64,000 bases of DNA from Saccharibacillus soli (GCA_002189105.1 NIOB01000001.1:868001-932000), one strand, 5' to 3'. Counted from the stretch's first letter, positions 1 to 8,867 are shown. Numbers and translations: made by a program. Notes: generated from the letters alone by a model not told the origin.

Positions 1-1
1 C

Positions 2-196
2 GGAACGCTGACTGTCAAAGGCATGGAGAAGCCGGTTAAATTTGCAGCCAAAGCCTCTTATCAAGGCGGCAAATTGCTTCTGTCAGGCACAACGACCGTA
101 ACGTTTGAGGATTTTGGTCTCAAGAACCCTCACTCTGTTGTCCTGAGCACAGAGAACGACATTAAGGTCCAACTGGAACTGTCTCTGGAAAAGTAA
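2..196 (+). CDS. YceI family protein, C-terminal fragment
   Basis: The window opens inside this gene, so only about 64 C-terminal residues are visible, ending in TAA at 194-196. The fragment contains GTLTVKGMEKPVKF and DFGLKNPHSVVLSTENDIKV, alternating beta-strand residues typical of the C-terminal half of YceI-like lipocalin-fold proteins, which bind isoprenoid-type or other amphipathic ligands in a barrel. A rho-independent terminator follows 50 bases downstream, so this is the last gene of its transcript. Family is fairly clear from the strand pattern; ligand, signal peptide and full length cannot be seen. Confidence 0.7.
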   Translation, partial: GTLTVKGMEKPVKFAAKASYQGGKLLLSGTTTVTFEDFGLKNPHSVVLSTENDIKVQLELSLEK

Positions 197-247
197 ACGT
201 TTGCGTCTATTCAGTCTCATTCACAGCGAAAGCCATTTTTAAGCACC

Positions 248-289
248 AACCTTGCCAGGGGCGCTGACGCGCTCCAGCAAGGTTTTTTT
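248..289 (+). terminator. Rho-independent terminator after the YceI gene
   Basis: Inverted repeat AACCTTGC (248-255) and GCAAGGTT (277-284) closes a stem around a GC-rich loop and runs straight into a T tract (283-289). Confidence 0.85.
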
Positions 290-400
290 GATTGTGGACT
301 ACTGATCCTGTCCACGGTGATTCCATCGGAACAATTTGCGGTATGTGGTTAGGGAAAGACAAATTGATCTGTTTTCGTTAAAAAGGAGCTGTCTGCCTCG

Positions 401-1402
401 ATGATTGTACGTTTTGGCTACGTTGCCATGTCGCTTAACCTCAAAGATAGCTCACCTTCCAAAACGATGACGATGGCCCGCTTTGCCAAGCTGCCCGATC
501 GTGAAGCCGCACTGCGGCAGTTGGAGAGGATTGCTGAAGAGAATTTGCACCGTACGCTGCGTCTGCTGCGTCATAATGTAGCCGAAGGGATCGAGATGTA
601 TCGCTTTTCCTCCAAATTAATCCCATTGGCGACTCATCTGGATCTTCAGGACTGGAATCCGTTTGAAGCATTGGCGGAGCCGTTTGCGGAGATTGGCGAT
701 TATGTACGCAAGCATCGACTTCGTGTGTCTTTCCATCCGGATCATTTTACGGTGCTCAGTACCCCAAGGCCGGAAGTGTTGATCTCGTCTGTACGGGATC
801 TGCGCTATCATGTAAAGATGCTGGAAGCGATGGGGTTGGATGCACGCGCCAAAAATAATATTCATATTGGCGGTGCCTACGGAGATAAGCCGTCGGCAGC
901 GGAACGGTTCGTGGAACATTTTGCCGGACTTGAACCGGATATTCAGTGCCGTCTCACGCTGGAGAATGATGACAAGACGTTTACGACAGGAGAAACATTG
1001 GCGGTGGCCCAGCGAACGGGACTGCCGATGGTGCTGGACATTCATCATCATTGGGTGAACAGCGGCGGTGAACCGGCATCGGACTGGTGGCCGGAAGTGG
1101 CACGAACCTGGGAGTCGCCGCTTGCGCGTACGGATGTGCCGGAGGGAGAACCGCTTCCGCCCAAGATTCATGCTTCCAGCCCCAAAAGCCCGACAGATCG
1201 GCGCAGTCACGCCGACGGAGTAGAAGCGGGGCCGCTGCTGGATTTCCTGCGTGTGGCCGCCCGAACTTCTCCCCATCTGGATGTGATGCTGGAAGCCAAA
1301 CATAAAGACCAGGCTCTGTTTCAATTGATGAAGGATCTGGAAGCTTATGAAGGAGACGGTGTGAAAATCCTGAGCGGTGGCAAGATCGAGGTTCAGGGAT
1401 AA
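401..1402 (+). CDS. uvsE: UV DNA damage endonuclease UvsE/UvdE
   Basis: 333-residue TIM-barrel endonuclease of the UVDE family, which nicks DNA 5' of UV photoproducts and abasic sites and starts alternative excision repair. The metal-binding residues of the family are recognisable in order: SFHPDHF (H112), NIHIGG (H155), TLENDD (E188), DIHHHW (D213, H216/H217), KIHASSPK (H257), H270 and EAKHKD (E298). The N-terminus MIVRFGYVAMSL is typical of bacilli. Start ATG 401 has an AAAAAGGAG Shine-Dalgarno sequence upstream. The gene is monocistronic between two terminators. No LexA-type operator was recognised upstream. Confidence 0.93.
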   Translation: MIVRFGYVAMSLNLKDSSPSKTMTMARFAKLPDREAALRQLERIAEENLHRTLRLLRHNVAEGIEMYRFSSKLIPLATHLDLQDWNPFEALAEPFAEIGDYVRKHRLRVSFHPDHFTVLSTPRPEVLISSVRDLRYHVKMLEAMGLDARAKNNIHIGGAYGDKPSAAERFVEHFAGLEPDIQCRLTLENDDKTFTTGETLAVAQRTGLPMVLDIHHHWVNSGGEPASDWWPEVARTWESPLARTDVPEGEPLPPKIHASSPKSPTDRRSHADGVEAGPLLDFLRVAARTSPHLDVMLEAKHKDQALFQLMKDLEAYEGDGVKILSGGKIEVQG

Positions 1403-1444
1403 AGTTCAAGAATCAAGATGAATCGCCAAGCGTTGCAGTGAAGA

Positions 1445-1484
1445 AGGCCTCTCCGGTATGCAGCCATACCGGGGAGGCCTTTGT
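1445..1484. terminator. Bidirectional terminator between uvsE and the esterase gene
   Basis: Near-perfect long stem AGGCCTCTCCGGTATG / CATACCGGGGAGGCCT with a CAGC loop, between two convergent genes; the T-rich flank follows on the + side. Confidence 0.8.
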
Positions 1485-1512
1485 GTGTGACCATAGCACC
1501 CTGTACGTTTAT

Positions 1513-2367
1513 TTACAGAGCTGCCGTTCGCAGCATGGGACTAACCAGTGAGGGGAGGGTGGAACCATGGTTTTCTCCCTCGAACACCCGGAAGTTGACC
1601 TTTAGACCTTGTTCTTCCAGAGCCTGAAGCCGATCATACAGCCCTTGGGCACGATGCCGCATATGAAAGGGAGCCCCGCTTTCCAATTCCCCCAATGCAA
1701 TCAGCAGATGTAATTCCCGCCGTTCTTCGCGCAGACGATTGATGAAGGATGTTTCTTCCTGCTGAATCTGTGGACCTCCCCAGTGAAGCGAAGGACTGCC
1801 CGCTACATAACAGCGAAAGGCATCCGGACGCGTAAATAACGCGTGAAGCGTAAAAAGCCCGCCAAAAGAATGCCCAAACAGGGTTTGTCGGCTGCGGTCG
1901 ATCGGCAGCAGTTGTTCGATCTGGGGCTTCAGCGTGTCTTCAATGAAATCCAGAAACAGATCGGCACCCCCGTGCTGCGGCCAAGGCAGTCCATCGCGTG
2001 AAGGAGGCAGATGTTCAGCCGGAACGGGAAGCGTGTAGTCATTATGACGTTCCGGGGAAAAAGGCAGACCGCTTGGATAACCAATGCCCACGATCACCGA
2101 TGGAGCGACTCCTGTCTTTTCCGACCGGCGCGATTGGGCACGTTCGGCATCCAGCACGGTATTAAACACAGCATGACCGTCCAGCATATAGATGACCGGG
2201 TAGCCGGAAGATGGCGCCTCTTGTTCGGGAATTGAGAGCAGGATTCTGTACTCGCGGCCTGCGGCGGAATACAGCGGAAACTGGCAGGCACCCGCTAGAG
2301 TAATCGAATCAGGGGTGATGCGGCTGTCTGCTGTCTGAAGGGTATGCCAGGCAGCTCTTACAGGCAT
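1513..2367 (-). CDS. besA: Siderophore esterase, BesA/IroE/Fes-like alpha/beta hydrolase
   Basis: 284-residue alpha/beta hydrolase of the esterase-D/IroE group. The nucleophile elbow is GHSFGG (S167), the glycine-rich GIGYPSG segment follows the expected strand, and the C-terminal ENHGST supplies the catalytic His (H267). In Bacillus, BesA hydrolyses the trilactone of imported Fe-bacillibactin to free iron in the cytoplasm. The assignment to siderophore hydrolysis comes mainly from context: the gene is divergent from a Btr-like activator and beside a FeuABC-like importer, as in the B. subtilis btr-feuABC-besA locus, although there besA is co-directional. No signal peptide is visible, so the enzyme should be cytoplasmic. 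The AGGAGG-like sequence AAGGAGGTCTACTT precedes the ATG at 2367. Confidence 0.8.
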   Translation of the reverse strand: MPVRAAWHTLQTADSRITPDSITLAGACQFPLYSAAGREYRILLSIPEQEAPSSGYPVIYMLDGHAVFNTVLDAERAQSRRSEKTGVAPSVIVGIGYPSGLPFSPERHNDYTLPVPAEHLPPSRDGLPWPQHGGADLFLDFIEDTLKPQIEQLLPIDRSRQTLFGHSFGGLFTLHALFTRPDAFRCYVAGSPSLHWGGPQIQQEETSFINRLREERRELHLLIALGELESGAPFHMRHRAQGLYDRLQALEEQGLKVNFRVFEGENHGSTLPSLVSPMLRTAAL

Positions 2368-2539
2368 AAGTAGACCTCCTTGTGCATATGAGTTGTCTCA
2401 TTCAGGCGAAAAGCCCGATGGATCAGATAGAAGAGGAGCCTGTGAATGGACGTTTATCTATGGAAGTATATCGCCTGAACGGATAGGGCAACATGGACGA
2501 TGTTCAGACGGTAGATGGAGGATTGAACGATGCGGTTGG

Positions 2540-2568
2540 TTGACGACAAGAGCAGCAGCAGGTAAAGT
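2540..2568 (+). promoter_or_regulatory. Candidate SigA promoter of the btr-like gene
   Basis: TTGACG (2540-2545), 17-base spacer and TAAAGT (2563-2568). The Fur box lies just downstream around the expected transcription start, a position suited to repression. Confidence 0.45.
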
Positions 2569-2582
2569 AAAATGGGATCAAT

Positions 2583-2597
2583 TGAGAATTATTATCA
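2583..2597 (+). promoter_or_regulatory. Fur box upstream of btr-like activator
   Basis: TGAGAATTATTATCA matches the Bacillus 7-1-7 Fur consensus TGATAATNATTATCA at 14 of 15 positions, counting N as matched. Lies between the divergent besA-like and btr-like genes, 70 bases before the activator start, so it may control both. Confidence 0.8.
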
Positions 2598-2667
2598 TTC
2601 AGCGAAAGGCTGAAGTACATACAGAGCCATCGAATACAGGAATATCACATAGAGAGGAGCAGCCGAT

Positions 2668-4302
2668 ATGGGAGTTGAGTGGCCGCAGCGTTCGGTGCAG
2701 CGCAAGGAACCACTGCCGTGTGAGGAGCCGATTTTTCGGCTGAAAGGTGTGGAGAGAATCGAGGGGAATCCAGGAACTACAGTTCCCCGGCGGCATGTCT
2801 CTTCTTATGTATGGATCGTAGTCGTACAGGGAGAGGCGATCGTGAGGGGCGATCATGAAGACCAGCCCATTGAGGCGGGAAGTATGCAGGTTATGATTCC
2901 CGGTCGAACGTTTGGCCTGGATATTCATTCAGCTGGAACGTTCTGCGGCTATCTGCTGATGTTTGATGTGTTCCGCGAAGAAGAGAGAGATTCCGGACGA
3001 TTGTGTGCTTGGTCTGATCCCACCTGGTTAAGCGACGAAGCGGCAGAGGCTCGGCTGCCTGCCAGCCGACTGCGAACGATCTGTGAGACGATTGAACGCC
3101 ACTGGCGAGGAGCGGAAGCGGGCGAGCGTATGAAGGCCAGGGCACAGTTCATGGAACTAATTGGAGATTGGATCACGGCTTCCGCTTCTCCGCAGCCCGA
3201 CCTGCCGCTGCTGCTTCAGCGTACCAAGACCTTTATCGACGAACATTATCGTGAGCCGCTAAAGCTGGACGAATTGGCCGATATGGCTGGACTAAGCCGC
3301 AATTATTACGTGGGGCAGTTTAAGAAACGTTATGGTAAAAGTGTCGTGGAATATATGACCGATCTGCGGATTCGCCGCGCCAAGCGGCTAATGGCAGGTT
3401 CGGGGTTAAAGCTGCGCGAGGTCGCCCAGCAGGTTGGGTATAGCGATGAATTTTACTTCAGCCGCCGCTTCAAGCAGGAGACTGGAGTGACGCCAAGTGC
3501 TTACGTCAAGAGTCGTGTACGCCGGATTGCGGCCTACAGCCCCATAGCGACAGGCTATCTGCTTGCATTGGGTATCGTTCCTTATGCGGCACCTCTGCAT
3601 CCCAAGTGGAACGCTTATTATTACCACCGGTATGCGGATGACATTCCTGTTCATCTGAATGGATACAACCCTGGTGATCCCCGGGAGACCAATCTGAACC
3701 GACTGGAGCGAAGCCGTCCGGAACAGATTATCAGCAGCAGCGACGTCTCGGTCGAGGAGAAAAGGCGCCTGGAGCAGTTGGCTGACGTCATTTACATCCA
3801 TCCCGAGGCCGACTGGCGAACCTCACTGCGTGAAGTCGCGGCAGCGCTGGAGTATACCTCTGAGGCGGAACGTTGGTTGGCTGCGTATGACGAAGCGGCT
3901 ATGACGATTGGACAGACGATCGGTCAGCGCCGCCGCAGCGAACGAACGCTGATGCTTCGTTTTGTGGATGGACATTTCTATTCGGTGGCGTCCTCTCCGG
4001 CTGCGAATGTCCTGCGCAGCGATCTGGGGCTTGATGTTGTGCAGGGAGTTTCTGAACATGAAGATCGGACTCCGATGGATTGGACGCAGATTGCCGGGTC
4101 TTCTGCCGATCGGATTCTACTGTTGATCTGTCAGGAAGATGCTACGCTCATGGCCTGGGAGCAGGTAAGCCAATCGGTCGAATGGAACCAGCTGCGCGCG
4201 GTGCGTACAGGGCGGCTTCATCTTCTGGCTTCTGACCCTTGGAGGGAGCGCTCACCGAGTGCCTATAAGCGGGTGCTGCGCGAAGCGGCTCGAATATTCT
4301 GA
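2668..4302 (+). CDS. btr: Btr-like AraC-family activator with a periplasmic-binding-protein-like domain
   Basis: 544 residues in three parts: an N-terminal cupin-like region (about 1-130), two AraC helix-turn-helix motifs (about 184-282, with LDELADMAGLSRNYY and LREVAQQVGYSDEFYFSRRF), and a C-terminal region (about 290-544) resembling a siderophore-binding protein (RIAAYSPIATGYLLALGI, later AANVLRSDLGLDVV). This is the architecture of B. subtilis Btr, which senses Fe-bacillibactin in the cytoplasm with its substrate-binding-like domain and activates feuABC. Start ATG 2668 follows AGAGAGGAG. It is preceded by a Fur box and is followed by its own terminator before the feuA-like gene, which fits local activation of the importer. 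The exact siderophore is not determinable from sequence. Confidence 0.88.
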   Translation: MGVEWPQRSVQRKEPLPCEEPIFRLKGVERIEGNPGTTVPRRHVSSYVWIVVVQGEAIVRGDHEDQPIEAGSMQVMIPGRTFGLDIHSAGTFCGYLLMFDVFREEERDSGRLCAWSDPTWLSDEAAEARLPASRLRTICETIERHWRGAEAGERMKARAQFMELIGDWITASASPQPDLPLLLQRTKTFIDEHYREPLKLDELADMAGLSRNYYVGQFKKRYGKSVVEYMTDLRIRRAKRLMAGSGLKLREVAQQVGYSDEFYFSRRFKQETGVTPSAYVKSRVRRIAAYSPIATGYLLALGIVPYAAPLHPKWNAYYYHRYADDIPVHLNGYNPGDPRETNLNRLERSRPEQIISSSDVSVEEKRRLEQLADVIYIHPEADWRTSLREVAAALEYTSEAERWLAAYDEAAMTIGQTIGQRRRSERTLMLRFVDGHFYSVASSPAANVLRSDLGLDVVQGVSEHEDRTPMDWTQIAGSSADRILLLICQEDATLMAWEQVSQSVEWNQLRAVRTGRLHLLASDPWRERSPSAYKRVLREAARIF

Positions 4303-4335
4303 AGAGAAAGGCTGTCCTCGTCGGAAGGCGATTTG

Positions 4336-4374
4336 GACGATTTTCCGCTCAGTCGGAGAATCGTCTCTTATTTT
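4336..4374 (+). terminator. Terminator or attenuator between btr and feuA
   Basis: GACGATTTTCCG (4336-4347) pairs with CGGAGAATCGTC (4354-4365), 11 of 12 Watson-Crick plus one G-U, followed by TCTTATTTT. The T run is imperfect, so some read-through into feuA is possible. Confidence 0.6.
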
Positions 4375-4425
4375 GGAGGAAATTGTGCATGGTTTTAAAC
4401 GACGGCAGACTCTATCATTTGGTAA

Positions 4426-4440
4426 TGAGAATCATTATCA
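4426..4440 (+). promoter_or_regulatory. Fur box upstream of feuA
   Basis: TGAGAATCATTATCA is identical to the btr Fur box except for the central base and lies 29 bases before the feuA start, so binding would block the promoter or early transcription. Confidence 0.85.
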
Positions 4441-4469
4441 TAAATAGAGAGTCAGGAAGGGGAATCATC

Positions 4470-5486
4470 ATGGTTCAACGTTTCAAAGGAGTATCCATTC
4501 TATTTGTTCTGATCCTTACCGTCGGTCTGTTGGCTGCTTGCGGAAAAGAAAACCAAGCCCAAACTTCAGCCGAGGCAGCGGAAGGCACATCCAATACGGC
4601 AAGCGGCAGCGCAGCAGCAGGCGACCAGGCCGCTTCAGGAGAACGTACGCTCACTTATCTGGGCAAGACCTATACCGTTCCAGCTCAAGCCGAACGCATC
4701 GTCATTACTGGATCGATGGAAGCGATGGAGGATGCCCTGACGCTTGATGTTCATCCCGTAGGTGCCATTACTTATGCCGGGAACTTCCCCGAGCAGTTCG
4801 CCAGCATTACGGACAGCGCCAAGTCGATTGGGGAAAAGACACAGCCGAACTTCGAGACAATCCTGTCGCTCAAACCGGATGTGATCCTGGGTACGACCAA
4901 GTTCCCGGAGGAGACCACGGCGCAGCTTGAGAAGATTGCGCCAACCATTCTGGTCTCGCATATCTCGTCAAATTGGCAGGATAACTTGAAGCTGATGGGG
5001 GAATTGACGGGGAAAGAAAAGCAAGCTCAGACGGCTATCGATCAGTATGCTGCCGATGTGCAAAGCGCCAAAAGTGAGATCGCAAACAAAGTGGAGGGCA
5101 AAACAGTCATGGCGGTACGGGTTCGCCAGGGTTCGCTGTATGTCTATCCGGCGGATGTCTTTGTCAATGCGATTCTGTATGGCGACTTGGGCATTGCTGT
5201 GCCGGAGATCATTGCTTCCGCCAAGGCGCAGCAGGAGATTTCGGTGGAACAGCTGGCTGAGATCAATCCCGATGAACTCTTCGTCCAATTCTCGGAACAG
5301 GAGAACGGCAAGGCACCCCAAGCGCTGGATGAACTTCAAGCCAATCCTATTGTGAAGCAGCTGAAAGCATACAAGGACGGAACCCTGTACGTGAACTTGA
5401 TGAACCCGCTGTCTGAAGGAGGACCGGCCTGGAGCCGCGATCAGTTCCTGAAAGCTGCGGTGGACAAACTGATTCATTCTTCATGA
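4470..5486 (+). CDS. feuA: Iron-siderophore-binding lipoprotein, FeuA-like
   Basis: 338-residue extracellular substrate-binding lipoprotein for an Fe(III)-siderophore ABC importer. The signal peptide MVQRFKGVSILFVLILTVG ends in the lipobox LLAAC, so the Cys is lipidated; a Ser/Ala/Glu-rich linker follows. The mature part has the class III binding-protein pattern (RTLTYLGKTYTVPAQAERIV at the N-terminal lobe, LKPDVILG, EQLAEINPDELFV, and a C-terminal lobe ending in AVDKLIHSS). Start ATG 4470 is chosen because AGGAAGGGG precedes it and it gives a clean signal peptide; an in-frame ATG at 4383 would add 29 implausible residues across the Fur box. It overlaps feuB by 4 bases (ATGA), indicating translational coupling. 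Predicted to be Fur-repressed and Btr-activated. Confidence 0.9.
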   Translation: MVQRFKGVSILFVLILTVGLLAACGKENQAQTSAEAAEGTSNTASGSAAAGDQAASGERTLTYLGKTYTVPAQAERIVITGSMEAMEDALTLDVHPVGAITYAGNFPEQFASITDSAKSIGEKTQPNFETILSLKPDVILGTTKFPEETTAQLEKIAPTILVSHISSNWQDNLKLMGELTGKEKQAQTAIDQYAADVQSAKSEIANKVEGKTVMAVRVRQGSLYVYPADVFVNAILYGDLGIAVPEIIASAKAQQEISVEQLAEINPDELFVQFSEQENGKAPQALDELQANPIVKQLKAYKDGTLYVNLMNPLSEGGPAWSRDQFLKAAVDKLIHSS

Positions 5487-6496
5487 GCAGCAAAAGAAGA
5501 ATCCGTCCGCTTGCGCTGGCGATCATCGTGATTCCTGCGATCTTCGCCGCGCTGGTGGTGTCGGTTCTGTATGGTGCCAAAAATATCGACGCCTCCACCG
5601 TCCTGGAGGCGATCTTTCATTTTGAGGCGGATCAGATCGACCATCAGATCATCTTGCAATCCCGGGTCCCCCGGGCAGTCGGCGCTCTGTTGATCGGGGC
5701 TTTTCTGGCGATGTCGGGTGCAATGATGCAGGGCATGACGCGCAATTACTTGGCTTCGCCTTCAATCATGGGTGTCTCCGACGGTTCAGTCATGGCGGTG
5801 ACCTTGTGTATGATTCTGCTGCCAGGCACCTCGAATATGGGGACCATCGTCTTTTCCCTGATTGGCTCTGCGATTGGAGCAAGTATCGTCTTTGGGCTGG
5901 CCTGGCTGCTGCCCAATGGAACCTCTCCGGTACGCATGGCGATTCTGGGCACGATCATTGGCACATTTCTGGGGGGAATTGCCGAAGCAGCGGCCATGTA
6001 TTTCCAGGTGTCTCAATCGATCAGCTTTTGGTATAACACCCGGCTCGATCAGATGGACCTGAACATGATTAAACTGGCGCTGCCGTTTGCTGGAGTTGGC
6101 ATTGCCTTGGCACTGAGTTTGTCGCGTTCGATCACAGTGCTATCCATGGGTGATGATGTGGCGTCCGGGCTTGGTCAGCGGACTGCGCTGGTCAAAGGAT
6201 TATCCATGCTTTCCGTCGTCATTCTGACCGGAATTTCCGTAGCCCTGGCGGGGAAGATCGCCTTTGTTGGGCTGCTGGTTCCCCATATCGTGCGTTTCTT
6301 GGTGGGCACCGACTATCGCGCGATCCTTCCTTCCAGTGCGCTGATCGGCGGATTGTTCCTCGTTCTATGCGATGTCGCCAGCCGCTTCGTCAACGCGCCG
6401 TATGAGACGCCTATTGGAGTCGTAACTTCTCTAATTGGTGTGCCGTTTTTCCTGTATCTGATTAAACGCAAGGGAGGCCGCGCCAATGCACTTTGA
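5483..6496 (+). CDS. feuB: FecCD-type siderophore permease, FeuB-like
   Basis: 337-residue integral membrane permease of the FecCD/BtuC family. It has about 9-10 hydrophobic segments and the family signatures SRVPRAVGALLIGAFLAMSG, GMTRNYLASPSIMGVSDG and the cytoplasmic-coupling region VGLLVPHIVRFLVGTDYR. One half of a heterodimeric channel with the next gene. Its start codon overlaps the stop of feuA and its end overlaps the start of the next permease by 11 bases. No partner ATPase follows; in B. subtilis the FeuBC channel borrows the separately encoded YusV ATPase. Confidence 0.9.
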   Translation: MSSKRRIRPLALAIIVIPAIFAALVVSVLYGAKNIDASTVLEAIFHFEADQIDHQIILQSRVPRAVGALLIGAFLAMSGAMMQGMTRNYLASPSIMGVSDGSVMAVTLCMILLPGTSNMGTIVFSLIGSAIGASIVFGLAWLLPNGTSPVRMAILGTIIGTFLGGIAEAAAMYFQVSQSISFWYNTRLDQMDLNMIKLALPFAGVGIALALSLSRSITVLSMGDDVASGLGQRTALVKGLSMLSVVILTGISVALAGKIAFVGLLVPHIVRFLVGTDYRAILPSSALIGGLFLVLCDVASRFVNAPYETPIGVVTSLIGVPFFLYLIKRKGGRANAL

Positions 6497-7511
6497 TTCT
6501 CCGCGCCGAATGGCTTTTGTGGTCGGCATGGCGCTGGCGCTGATTCTCATCACCGTCTACATCAGTGTGACCAACGGCACCTTTGACATGTCCGTAGGGG
6601 ATGTAATCCGAACGCTGCTGCGTATCCGTCCGACAGCCGAATACGACCTTGTGGTATTTGATTTTCGCCTGCCGCGGATCGTGATCGCGCTGCTTGTGGG
6701 ATTCGGTCTGGGCATCGCAGGCTCGGTCGTGCAGGGGATCACCCGGAACGGACTGGCCGATCCCGGGATGCTGGGAATCAATGCGGGAGCTGGCATGGCC
6801 ATCGTGCTGTTCATGCTCATTCTGCGCGACAAGCTCGACTTCCAGAACGGCTGGCTGTCGTTCATGGCGATGCCTCTGTTCGGTCTGTGCGGCGGGCTGG
6901 CCGCCGCCGTATTGATCTTCTTGTTCGCCCAAAATCGCGGACGGTTGGACCCCCAACAGCTGATTCTGGTAGGGATTGCAGTCAGCTCGGGCTTTGGAGC
7001 GATTACGCTGTATTTGTCGCTCAAGATGAGCCCAAGCGATTTTGAATCGGCTGCCGTATGGCTGGCCGGCAGTCTGCACCGCGCCAATTGGCGATATATC
7101 ACAGCCATGCTGCCGTGGTTCATCCTGCTTACGCCCTATATACTGTATAAGTCGCGTATACTGGATGTCATGCAGCTGCGGGATGAGAGTTCGCAGGGGC
7201 TGGGCGTTGAATTGACCCATGAACGGCGTGTGCTGGTGCTTGCGGCTGTCGGTATCGTCGCCGCCTGTGTCTCCGTCTCGGGAAGCATCGGTTTCGTTGG
7301 ACTGATCGCTCCGCATATTGCGCGGCGTCTGGTCGGTGTTCATCATCAACGGATGCTGCCGATCTCCGGATTGATCGGAATGTTGATGGTGGCTGTTGGT
7401 GATCTGATCGGCCGCACGCTGTTTGCACCCGCTGAACTTGCTGTGGGCATCGTGATCTCGCTGATTGGTGTGCCTTATTTTGTATACTTGCTGTTCAAGT
7501 CACGGGCCTGA
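6486..7511 (+). CDS. feuC: FecCD-type siderophore permease, FeuC-like
   Basis: 341-residue FecCD-family permease and probable partner of the FeuB-like protein. Family motifs include FRLPRIVIALLVGFGLGIAG, GITRNGLADPGMLGINAGAG and FVGLIAPHIARRLVGVHHQR, the last being the ATPase-docking region. The start ATG 6486 lies inside the end of feuB (11-base overlap), so translation is coupled. It is the last gene of the iron operon: a hairpin with a T tract lies 50-110 bases downstream. The absence of an ATPase gene before the terminator is visible directly. Confidence 0.9.
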   Translation: MHFDSPRRMAFVVGMALALILITVYISVTNGTFDMSVGDVIRTLLRIRPTAEYDLVVFDFRLPRIVIALLVGFGLGIAGSVVQGITRNGLADPGMLGINAGAGMAIVLFMLILRDKLDFQNGWLSFMAMPLFGLCGGLAAAVLIFLFAQNRGRLDPQQLILVGIAVSSGFGAITLYLSLKMSPSDFESAAVWLAGSLHRANWRYITAMLPWFILLTPYILYKSRILDVMQLRDESSQGLGVELTHERRVLVLAAVGIVAACVSVSGSIGFVGLIAPHIARRLVGVHHQRMLPISGLIGMLMVAVGDLIGRTLFAPAELAVGIVISLIGVPYFVYLLFKSRA

Positions 7512-7559
7512 GCCTACGAAATAGAGGTTGAACTTTTCTAATTGAACTTTTCTATAGGT

Positions 7560-7619
7560 GCCGTAAGCTCACTTTCCTTTGTCTATCAGGGGACGGTGAG
7601 CTGTTGGCATTCTTTTTTT
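7560..7619 (+). terminator. Terminator of the feu operon
   Basis: AGCTCAC (7566-7572) pairs with GTGAGCT (7596-7602), with a partly extended lower stem; a run of seven T follows nine bases later. Imperfect geometry lowers confidence. Confidence 0.55.
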
Positions 7620-7718
7620 GCAGGAATGGATTAGCAGGGCAAATATTGATAGAAAATTCTGATAAGTGATCTCCCTAGGTCAAGGCCTTAAAACGTTGAA
7701 AAACAGCCCCTTAATCCA

Positions 7719-7747
7719 TTGACAGCGGCTCCCAAGCACACTATGAT
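7719..7747 (+). promoter_or_regulatory. SigA promoter of the LysR-type gene
   Basis: Consensus TTGACA (7719-7724), 17-base spacer, TATGAT (7742-7747), 55 bases before the GTG start of the regulator. Confidence 0.75.
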
Positions 7748-7801
7748 ACATTAAACCGAGTTATTAGATCGGATAAATGAAAATGAAAGTGAGGCGGCCG
7801 A

Positions 7802-8752
7802 GTGAATATCGAAAATATCGAATCTTTCGTGTATATCAACCATTACGGAAGTTTCAACAAGACGGCTGAAGCGCTGTTTTTGTCGCAGCCTTCGGTGACG
7901 GCAAGAATCCAGACATTGGAGCGTGAACTCGGCTGCCGACTTTTTGACCGGATTGGCAAACAAGTGGTACTGACCGAGGAAGGACGCAAGTTCCTGCCCT
8001 ATGCCCAGGAAATGCTCAAGACTCTGCAAAAGGGGCGACAGCATATTCGGCGCTCCGAAAAGCTGCCTCAAGAGCTGCGGATCGGCAGTACGATCTCCGT
8101 CTCCAATTATCTGATTCCCGAACTGCTGCCCCGCCTGCATGAACGCTGCCCGGGGATTCATGTCAAGCTGCACACGGGGGGGACGGATGAGCTGGTCAAG
8201 CGGCTGTTGGCAGGCGAGATTGATGCCGCTTTTATCCGTAAGGTGATGCACCCCGGACTTCGCACGGCTGCTTTTTATGAAGATCCGATTCATCTTTATG
8301 TCCCTGCGGAGCATCCTTTTGCCCAGGAAGATTCGATCTCGGCTCTGGATCTTCAGCAGCGCAAGCTGGTGTTCTTTGAATGCGGAACGCTTGACTGGCT
8401 GCGGATTCACCGTGCTTTTGAATCGCTGGATGCACCGCCGGAGATCGCGTTCCATGTCGATAATTCGGAAACGGCCAAGAAGCTGATTTTAAGGGGAGCG
8501 GGTATTGGTTTTCTCCCGGCTGTATGTGCACGTGAAGAAGTAAAGGATGGTCGCCTGACGCCAATTCGCGTGCGCGAACTCTCTGAATTTGCCCTTCAGA
8601 CCAGTTTGGTCACGCTGCGTCAGAATGACGCTGCGATCACGCATCAGCTGGCTGCTCTATTTGGCGATGTTGTACGCGAGGGAGAACTGGCTGCTTCGCC
8701 GCTGGTTGGACGTGGCGATTCCCACCCACCCCGGGCGGCGGCGGGACGTTAA
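7802..8752 (+). CDS. LysR-family transcriptional regulator
   Basis: 316 residues. The N-terminal winged helix (about 1-60; MNIENIESFVYINHYGSFNKTAEALFLSQPSVTARI-type helix-turn-helix, shown here in part: FNKTAEALFLSQPSVTARI) is followed by a substrate-binding domain beginning at LRIGSTISVSNYLIPELLP. Start is GTG 7802 with GTGAGGCGG upstream. It resembles CysL/CcpC-type regulators in length, but the ligand cannot be read from sequence. Its natural target is unclear because it is transcribed alone behind its own strong promoter, co-directional with the preceding iron operon and with the following dehydrogenase. The C-terminal 20 residues (GRGDSHPPRAAAGR end) are low-complexity. Confidence 0.85.
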   Translation: MNIENIESFVYINHYGSFNKTAEALFLSQPSVTARIQTLERELGCRLFDRIGKQVVLTEEGRKFLPYAQEMLKTLQKGRQHIRRSEKLPQELRIGSTISVSNYLIPELLPRLHERCPGIHVKLHTGGTDELVKRLLAGEIDAAFIRKVMHPGLRTAAFYEDPIHLYVPAEHPFAQEDSISALDLQQRKLVFFECGTLDWLRIHRAFESLDAPPEIAFHVDNSETAKKLILRGAGIGFLPAVCAREEVKDGRLTPIRVRELSEFALQTSLVTLRQNDAAITHQLAALFGDVVREGELAASPLVGRGDSHPPRAAAGR

Positions 8753-8867
8753 CCATTTTTGAACACGGCTGAAGCCATCTTCACTCGATCAGATGAGACG
8801 GAACAGACTGCACGCTAAATCGGCAAACTCCATTCATAAAAGCGGATTCTTCCCGTGAATTCGATTC

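Noticed and set aside
2393-2743. Plus-strand open frame overlapping the start of the btr-like gene
   Set aside because: It crosses the promoter and Fur box and its product has no resemblance to a protein family; Btr has a good ribosome site within it.
6462-7349. 295-codon open frame on the minus strand
   Set aside because: Antisense to feuC; Gln/His/Arg-rich translation typical of a reversed membrane-protein frame.
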